Shown here in pieces: positions 40,582 through 45,535 of a stretch of DNA of 45,535 nucleotides. Made by a program: the position numbers and the translations under genes. Each line of letters opens with the position of its first letter. Positions within the stretch are counted from its first letter, which is position 1. This DNA is from Candidatus Scalindua sp. SCAELEC01 (GTDB lineage Bacteria; Planctomycetota; Brocadiia; Brocadiales; Scalinduaceae). A model generated the notes under the pieces. That model ran no database searches, was not told the origin of the DNA, and saw only the letters and a list, made by a program, of their open reading frames with translations. The stretch covers positions 1 to 45,535 of the forward strand of contig SHMT01000035.1 of the NCBI GenBank assembly GCA_004282745.1, written 5' to 3'.

Positions 40582-40652
40582 TTTTAGCGTATTACTGTGG
40601 TAAATAGGGACATTTTTAGCGTATTACTGTGGTAAATAGGGACATTTTTAGA
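40582..40652 (+). repeat. Two perfect 32-bp tandem repeats plus partial third
   Basis: The unit begins TTTTAGCGTATTACTGTGG and ends AAATAGGGACAT; copies are 40582-40613 and 40614-40645, and TTTTAGA begins a third. It lies about 95 bases upstream of the flippase gene. Confidence 0.8.
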
Positions 40653-40745
40653 ATCAGTTTTACCAAAATGCATGTCGATTATTTTTTATTTAAAAGACTT
40701 CAAAAAAAAACTTAAAATAGTTTTAATGTTATTTCAGGATATGTT

Positions 40746-42188
40746 ATGTCCAGCCTTAAACAAAAAACAGCTACCGGCTTGAAGTGGAGTTCAATTGAGA
40801 GATTCTCAAGCCAGGGCATTAGTTTTGTTATTGGCATAATTATAGCCCGAATTTTGTCGCCTTCCGATTATGGGATTATTGGAATGATTCTAATTTTTAC
40901 CGAAGTTTCAGGGGTATTCATAAACGGAGGTTTTCGTGCGGCATTAATCCGCAAACAAAATCGAACCGATTCTGATCTTTCCACAGTTTTTTACTACAAT
41001 ATTGCCGTGAGTTTGTTTTTTTATTTTGTCCTTTTTGTATCAGCCCCGTACATTGCAAATTTTTATGATTCACCTGTACTTGCAATGGTTATCAGGGTTG
41101 TAAGTTTAAATATGGTGATAGGAGCTTTGGGTGCAATTCAAGGTACAATTCTAAATATAGCCATCGACTTCAAAACTCAAACAAAAATAACTGTAATAAC
41201 ATTGATTATTACCGGAACAATCGGAATATCGATGGCATACAATGGCTATGGTGTATGGGCTTTGGTTTTTCAAGGATTAGCATCGACTGTTGTTTCTACA
41301 GTCCTATTGTGGTCTTTTATCGGATGGAAACCTAAATTGGTGTTTTCTTTGAACTCTTTTAAAGAACTTTTTGGTTTTGGTTCAAAACTTATGCTTTCAG
41401 GATTGTTGGATACTGCTTACAGGAATATCTACCAGGTAGTAATTGGTAAAAAATTTACTTCAGCGGAATTGGGTTTTTTTACAAGGGCCAAAGGACTGGC
41501 GCAACTTCCATCATCGAATATTACCAATATTATACAAAGGGTTACATTTCCGGTTTTGAGTGAAATGCAGGATAATGTTATACCGTTAGGAAATAATTAT
41601 CGGAAACTGTTAAAAATGTCGGCATTTGTAATTTTCCCGCTGATGATGCTTTTGTTTGGTCTTGCCGAACCGCTGGTCAAAATCCTTTTAACCGACAAAT
41701 GGCTGCCTGCCGTGCCAATGTTGCAAGTATTGTGTTTTGGTTACATGTTTTATCCTATTCATGCCATTAACCTGAATCTTTTGCAGGTAAAAGGACGGTC
41801 TGATCTTTTTCTGTGCTTGGAAATAATTAAAAAAGTACTGATAACAATTGTGCTGTTTGCAACTGCACCTTTTGGCGTTTTGGTAATGTGTTACGGAATA
41901 ATCGTTACTTCTGTTTTAGCATTAATAATTAACACATATTTTACCGGAAGACTAATAAATGTAGGGTTCTTGAAACAAATAAAGGATATTTTCCCAATTA
42001 TGATATTGTCTTTTATAACTGGGTTTTTAGCTTATTTACCATCAATGATTTTAACTGAAAGTTATTTTCAACTTGTTCTCGGCGGAATTTTAGGAGCTGT
42101 GTTTTTTATAGGTCTATCCTATCTTTTTAAATTAAGTGAATTAAATGAGCTGATAAATTTTCTTTTCAAACAGAACAAAGAATTGTAA
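40746..42188 (+). CDS. wzx: Polysaccharide flippase (Wzx/PST family)
   Basis: The 480-residue protein has about 12-14 hydrophobic segments. Its start, KTATGLKWSSIERFSSQGIS, and SDYGIIGMILIFTEVSGVFI match the polysaccharide transporter family that flips lipid-linked O-antigen or exopolysaccharide units across the inner membrane. The conserved amphipathic stretch FGFGSKLMLSGLLDTAYRNI and ELGFFTRAKGLAQLP are typical of the Bacteroidota-type Wzx. It opens the surface-sugar cluster and is followed after 12 bases by the aminotransferase. Sequence composition is visibly more AT-rich than the hydrogenase or chemotaxis genes. Only AGG precedes ATG 40746 as a possible ribosome binding site. Confidence 0.88.
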   Translation: MSSLKQKTATGLKWSSIERFSSQGISFVIGIIIARILSPSDYGIIGMILIFTEVSGVFINGGFRAALIRKQNRTDSDLSTVFYYNIAVSLFFYFVLFVSAPYIANFYDSPVLAMVIRVVSLNMVIGALGAIQGTILNIAIDFKTQTKITVITLIITGTIGISMAYNGYGVWALVFQGLASTVVSTVLLWSFIGWKPKLVFSLNSFKELFGFGSKLMLSGLLDTAYRNIYQVVIGKKFTSAELGFFTRAKGLAQLPSSNITNIIQRVTFPVLSEMQDNVIPLGNNYRKLLKMSAFVIFPLMMLLFGLAEPLVKILLTDKWLPAVPMLQVLCFGYMFYPIHAINLNLLQVKGRSDLFLCLEIIKKVLITIVLFATAPFGVLVMCYGIIVTSVLALIINTYFTGRLINVGFLKQIKDIFPIMILSFITGFLAYLPSMILTESYFQLVLGGILGAVFFIGLSYLFKLSELNELINFLFKQNKEL

Positions 42189-42200
42189 AAAAGCAACATT

Positions 42201-43337
42201 ATGGATAATTTGAAAAGCCCAATATACGTTACAAAGCCTTCGTTACCTGAATTGCAGGATTTTTTCCCTTACCTCGAACAGATTTGGAAAACTAAGATAC
42301 TTACCAACAATGGGCCTTTTCACAAGCAGTTGGAAAAGGAGCTGGCAGATTTTCTTGGTGTTCCATATATATCGTTATTTGCAAACGGAACGCTGGCACT
42401 TGTAACAGCCTTGCAGGTTTTTGGAATTTCAGGCGAGGTTATAACAACGCCTTATAGTTTTGTGGCCACATCGCACAGTTTGTTGTGGAATAACATAAAA
42501 CCTGTTTTTGTTGACGTTGAACCTGAATTTTGCAACCTGGATCCCGAAAAAATAGAAGCTGTCATTACTTCAAATACCACTGCAATTATGCCTGTGCATG
42601 TTTATGGAAATCCCTGCAAAGTAGAACGAATTGAAGAGATTGCAAAGAAATACGGATTAAAGGTAATTTACGATGCCGCCCATGCTTTTGGCGTTGATTA
42701 CAAAGGGAAAAATATTTGTAATTACGGCAATATTTCAATACTCAGTTTTCATGCTACAAAAGTTTTTAATACAATGGAAGGGGGCGCAATTATTTGCCAC
42801 AAAGCCAACACAAAAAAGCAAATTGATTTCCTTAAAAATTTTGGGTTTGCAGGTGAAACTACGATAATGGCTTGCGGAATAAACTCGAAAATGAACGAAA
42901 TGCAAGCAGCGTTGGGTTTGCTTCAATTAAAAAATTACAATACAAACAACGAAAAAAGAAGAGAAATTGATCATTTATACAGGCAGAATTTAAAAGGAAT
43001 AAAAGGAATTTCCTTGTTGGCTAAGCCAGAAAATACGGTTTCAAATTACGCTTATTTCCCAATTTTTGTTGATGAAAAAGAATATGGGATAAGCAGGGAC
43101 GCACTTTATGAAAAACTGAAAACGAAAGGTATTTACGGGCGTCGTTACTTTTATCCTTTAATCAGCGAGTTTTCAATGTATGAAAGTTATGATTCGGCTA
43201 ATCCAGCAAAATTAATACATGCAAAAAAAACATCGCAAGAAGTAATATGCTTGCCGATATATCCTGATTTAGATTCTAAAGAAGTTGATTATATATTTCG
43301 TTGTATTTCTGATTTTAGGATACATAGTAGTGTATAA
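42201..43337 (+). CDS. DegT/DnrJ/EryC1 family sugar aminotransferase
   Basis: The 378-residue PLP-dependent enzyme transfers an amino group to a nucleotide-linked keto-sugar. ANGTLALVTALQVFGI and TTPYSFVATSHSLLWNNIKP, VFVDVEPEFCNLDPEKIE, MPVHVYGNPCKVERIEEIA and YDAAHAFGVDYKGK (PLP-binding Asp) lead to the catalytic lysine in SFHATKVFNTMEGG. The C-terminal part has YPLISEFSMYES and ICLPIYPDL, also family hallmarks. It resembles enzymes such as FdtB/WecE/QdtB, and a 3- or 4-amino-6-deoxyhexose is likely, but the exact sugar cannot be read. With the acyltransferase two genes on it suggests an N-acylated amino sugar in the O-antigen. No ribosome binding site precedes ATG 42201. Confidence 0.9.
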   Translation: MDNLKSPIYVTKPSLPELQDFFPYLEQIWKTKILTNNGPFHKQLEKELADFLGVPYISLFANGTLALVTALQVFGISGEVITTPYSFVATSHSLLWNNIKPVFVDVEPEFCNLDPEKIEAVITSNTTAIMPVHVYGNPCKVERIEEIAKKYGLKVIYDAAHAFGVDYKGKNICNYGNISILSFHATKVFNTMEGGAIICHKANTKKQIDFLKNFGFAGETTIMACGINSKMNEMQAALGLLQLKNYNTNNEKRREIDHLYRQNLKGIKGISLLAKPENTVSNYAYFPIFVDEKEYGISRDALYEKLKTKGIYGRRYFYPLISEFSMYESYDSANPAKLIHAKKTSQEVICLPIYPDLDSKEVDYIFRCISDFRIHSSV

Positions 43338-43373
43338 AAAAGGTAAAATTTCTCCTTTGAAATAAAAACAAAT

Positions 43374-43634
43374 TTGTGCAAATTCTCTGCTTACTATGTC
43401 ATTCACTCGGATAAGGATGGAATACTGAAGAATTTATCAATAACAAATGAAATTAAACCTTTTGTAAAAGAATTTCATCAATATATAACCATAGGTGAAA
43501 AAGTCAAGGCTTATCAAAACTCAAGTGCAGCAATAGGTTTAATGATACTGCTATTTGACGATAGAGAAAGCATGGATTATTATTTAGCAGGAATGGATAA
43601 ATTTATTGAACTCGAATTGTGTTTATCGGTATGA
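43374..43634 (+). pseudogene. Possible C-terminal remnant of an ATP-grasp ligase
   Basis: Eighty-six residues open from TTG 43374. AYYVIHSDKDGILKNLSITN, the ITIGEKVKAYQNSSAAIGLM turn and ILLFDDRESMDYYLAGMDKF resemble the C-terminal beta-hairpin and helix of ATP-grasp carboxylate-amine ligases (the biotin-carboxylase-like end, with a Gly-x-x-Val loop and an Ile-Gly strand). ATP-grasp genes are common in surface-sugar clusters. The N-terminal catalytic part is missing and only a stop-bounded stretch precedes it, so this is more likely a fragment than a working gene. Alternative: an unrelated small protein. MITE copy 4 follows 55 bases downstream. Confidence 0.35.
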
Positions 43635-43688
43635 ATTGTTATTTATGCAAAATCCCAATCGATAATATCGTATAGAATTTTAATTTTT

Positions 43689-43855
43689 CAGTAGCGTCCG
43701 GTTAGGTTTTTGCGTATTTAATTTATTGCCCCAAAACTTGTCATTCCCGCATGTTTTTAGCGGGAATCTATGATGAAACGAGTCTCTGGATACCCGATAA
43801 AGGCGTTCGGGTATGACGAATGCCACCTAAGCAAAAACCTAACCGGACAAAGATG
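43689..43855 (+). mobile_element. MITE copy 4, 167 bp, with 9-bp target duplication
   Basis: The element runs from CAGTAGC to AAAGATG and is flanked by TTAATTTTT at 43680-43688 and 43856-43864. The same 18-nt inner inverted repeats and two hairpins as in copy 1 are present, with core and ends in the same relative orientation as copy 1. It sits inside the polysaccharide cluster, so it moved after that cluster was acquired, or came with it. Confidence 0.85.
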
Positions 43856-43918
43856 TTAATTTTTAAGAAAAAAGATAGATTTTGCGCTAAATTAAATATG
43901 TATAAAAAGTAAATAGAA

Positions 43919-44641
43919 ATGATACTTGCTTCCCACCAACCCTATTTTTTCCCTTATTTAGGTTACTTCAGCCTTATTTCGGCTGTCGAAAAATTTGTGT
44001 TTTTTGATACTTCGCAGTTTAAACGCCAAAGTTGGATGACAAGAAACCGTATTTTAAAACCTAACCGGAATGAATTCCAATACATTAAAATAGGGCTACA
44101 GCGCTCGCCATTTCAGGCAATGTTGCCGGAGTGCAAGTTAACAACCAACGATCAATGGAAAGTAAAACTATTGGCGCAACTGGAGCATTATAAAAAGAAA
44201 GCAGCTTATTACGAAGAAACCATGTCGTTTCTAAAAGAAATATTAAACATCGATGAAGATACCCTTGTAGGCTTCAATGTATCAAGCACTATAGCCATTG
44301 CACATCGGTTAAAACTCAGTACTCCGTTTTTCCAGCATACCGCAATTGAACACCGTGTTGAAAAGGCCTCGGAAGGCGGTTTGTGGGGTATGGTTTTTAG
44401 TGAGGAGTTTGGAGCAGACACGTACATAAATGCACCGGATGGGGAAAAATTGTACCCAACGGAAGTGTACAAAAAAGCAGGAATTAAAATAGGTTTTATT
44501 CAACATAAACTTTACCCGTACTTTCAAAATAACGAAAGTTTTATACCCGGATTATCAATTATCGATGTTTTAATGTTTAACGGAGTGGAAAAAACAAGTG
44601 AGATGGTGCATGATTACACAATTAAATGGGTAAACAATTGA
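43919..44641 (+). CDS. WbqC-like family protein
   Basis: The 240-residue protein matches the WbqC-like family by ILASHQPYFFPYLGYFSLIS, KFVFFDTSQFKRQSWMTRNR and IKIGLQRSPFQAMLPECKLT. The family is found in O-antigen and glycan clusters; its activity is not established, though it has been proposed to act on sugar nucleotides or glycan chains. AQLEHYKKKAAYYEETM and YINAPDGEKLYPTEVYKKAG are further conserved. It starts 54 bases after the target duplication of MITE copy 4. No ribosome binding site precedes ATG 43919, in line with its neighbours. Confidence 0.85.
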   Translation: MILASHQPYFFPYLGYFSLISAVEKFVFFDTSQFKRQSWMTRNRILKPNRNEFQYIKIGLQRSPFQAMLPECKLTTNDQWKVKLLAQLEHYKKKAAYYEETMSFLKEILNIDEDTLVGFNVSSTIAIAHRLKLSTPFFQHTAIEHRVEKASEGGLWGMVFSEEFGADTYINAPDGEKLYPTEVYKKAGIKIGFIQHKLYPYFQNNESFIPGLSIIDVLMFNGVEKTSEMVHDYTIKWVNN

Positions 44642-44693
44642 AATTTTAAAACGTTCTAATAATTCAAACCTGATTGAGATTAAAGAATTCAAT

Positions 44694-45383
44694 ATGAATA
44701 TCAACCCAATTATTACTAAAATAAAGCCTGGTGATGAAGTCTGTATACTTGGATACAGTGGAAGTTATCTTTCATTGATTTTTGAAAGTTTGACAGCTCT
44801 TAAATATAGCGGTGAAATAAAAATTATTATTAATGAAGCTGAAAAAAGAGCAGTAGCGCCGTTTGAAACAAATATTCCCTATTCCGAAATATTTTATACT
44901 GAACTTAATGAAGCTCCGGGAAAAGGATATATTTTTTGCAGTAATAAACCTTCTACAAAAAAGTTCTTATTCGAATTTTACCGAAAATTATGGAAAACAA
45001 ATCAAAGCGAATTTTTCAATCTGATTCATCCGTCATCGGTAATTTCATCAACTGTAACAACCGATACTGGTGTGCAAATAGAACCATTGTCAGTGGTTGC
45101 ACCTTACACAAAATTTGAATTTGGGGTAAATGTTGGCCGTAATTGTTCTGTTGGACATCACAATATTCTTGGCGACTATTGCTCCATTTATTTGGGAACA
45201 AATATAGCAGGATACGTAGAAATTGGAGAAGGAACAACGATTGGTCCCGGCTGTACCGTCTTTAGCAATATCAAAATTGGCAGTAATACTATTATTGGTG
45301 GTGGAAGTGTTGTTACAAAAGATATTCCTTCAAATGTACTCGCTTTTGGAAATCCATGTCAAATCGTAAAAAACTTATCATAA
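44694..45383 (+). CDS. Hexapeptide-repeat sugar O/N-acyltransferase (NeuD/PglD-like)
   Basis: The 229-residue protein has a Rossmann-like N-terminal half (VCILGYSGSYLSLIFESLTA) as in PglD/NeuD, then a left-handed beta-helix with hexapeptide repeats (IHPSSVISSTVTTDTGVQIE, VNVGRNCSVGHHNILGDYCS, EIGEGTTIGPGCTVFSNIKI). The catalytic histidine of this class is expected near VGHHNILGD. It ends VLAFGNPCQIVKN, the usual terminus of acyltransferases of this family. It probably acetylates the amino sugar made by the aminotransferase three positions upstream. No Shine-Dalgarno precedes ATG 44694. Confidence 0.88.
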   Translation: MNINPIITKIKPGDEVCILGYSGSYLSLIFESLTALKYSGEIKIIINEAEKRAVAPFETNIPYSEIFYTELNEAPGKGYIFCSNKPSTKKFLFEFYRKLWKTNQSEFFNLIHPSSVISSTVTTDTGVQIEPLSVVAPYTKFEFGVNVGRNCSVGHHNILGDYCSIYLGTNIAGYVEIGEGTTIGPGCTVFSNIKIGSNTIIGGGSVVTKDIPSNVLAFGNPCQIVKNLS

Positions 45384-45394
45384 AAATTAATACA

Positions 45395-45535
45395 ATGAAT
45401 TTAATTATCAATTTTACACCAACAGGAATGATTCCTACCAAGGAAATGACACCTCATGTACCTGTAACAGTTTCGGAAATAGTTGAAGATGTGCACCAAG
45501 CGGTTGAAATAGGAATTACAATGGTACACTTGCAT
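45395..45535 (+). CDS. DUF849/BKACE beta-keto acid cleavage enzyme, 5' part
   Basis: Forty-seven residues run off the window. FTPTGMIPTKEMTPHVPVTV and the helix EIVEDVHQAVEIG leading to ITMVHLH match the N-terminal strand and helix of the DUF849 beta-keto acid cleavage enzyme family (TIM-barrel, Zn-dependent, including 3-keto-5-aminohexanoate cleavage enzyme), where the His-x-His after the Val binds zinc. It starts 12 bases after the acyltransferase stop and lacks a ribosome binding site. Its place in a sugar cluster is unexpected for a lysine-fermentation family, but a 3-keto acid-like branched-sugar role is conceivable. The remainder must be read outside the window. Confidence 0.75.
   Translation, partial: MNLIINFTPTGMIPTKEMTPHVPVTVSEIVEDVHQAVEIGITMVHLH

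Larger units (their letters stand above)
40049..40745 (+). other. 697-bp gene-free stretch of IS and gene debris
   Basis: It holds a G/C-rich GGGCTTTGCCCCCCAACC (about 40112-40130), a possible short open stretch after AAGGAGG (40309) that reads IETRKAIQFTPIQMKTC and stops within 110 bases, an IS3-like end, a glycoside hydrolase tail and a tandem repeat. No intact gene is supported. Confidence 0.5.

Noticed and set aside
40582-40652. CRISPR array
   Set aside because: The two 32-bp units are directly adjacent with no spacers and no cas genes are present.

Overview
This window reads as chromosomal DNA of a Gram-negative, probably anaerobic or facultative bacterium. It encodes envelope-spanning RND metal pumps, a cytoplasmic group 3b-type [NiFe] hydrogenase, chemotaxis proteins, several membrane histidine kinases and O-antigen genes. 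The mix would suit a Planctomycetota (Brocadiales-like), Nitrospirota or deltaproteobacterial genome, but there is no rRNA or other taxonomic marker, so the assignment is a low-confidence inference.

Layout. 1-2000: tail of an ISL3-like transposase, an iron-sulfur flavoprotein, a frameshifted Phd-type antitoxin relic and an alpha/beta hydrolase. 1982-7651: a PhoR-like kinase (minus strand), then cheW and a Cache-type chemoreceptor. 8229-14626: a compact hydrogenase operon hydB-hydG-hydD-hydA plus maturation protease, then a stand-alone receiver and a RegB-like membrane kinase, suggesting redox or H2-linked signalling. 14848-22011 (minus): metal efflux unit 1, made of a His-rich exported protein, outer-membrane factor, adaptor, a four-helix-bundle protein and an RND pump. 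22110-22525: a methyltransferase relic. 22892-23944: an intact methyltransferase. 24024-28614 (minus): metal efflux unit 2, czcB and czcA, whose adaptor carries three Cys/His modules. 29909-37918: radical SAM/SPASM protein, kinase, sigma-54 activator and dnaE, packed with tiny gaps or overlaps. 38057-40544: a scrap yard holding an unrecognised frameshifted remnant, an mrpA/nuoL-type fragment, an IS3-family element with a stop in orfB, an IS end and a glycoside hydrolase tail. 40746-45535: an AT-rich surface-polysaccharide cluster (flippase, aminotransferase, WbqC-like, hexapeptide acyltransferase, then the start of a DUF849 enzyme) lacking Shine-Dalgarno sites, as is common in Bacteroidota, so probably acquired.

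The strongest unexplained signal is the set of small dispersed elements. One family is a 167-bp non-coding element (MITE) with an identical 18-nt inner inverted repeat and 9-bp target duplications in three of four copies. In one copy the core is inverted relative to its outermost ends. One insertion supplies the stop codon of a histidine kinase. A second family of foldback repeats places an inverted pair around czcBA. A third lies just upstream of both the chemoreceptor and the hydrogenase operon and downstream of dnaE. None encodes a protein, and the transposase that moves the MITE is not in the window.
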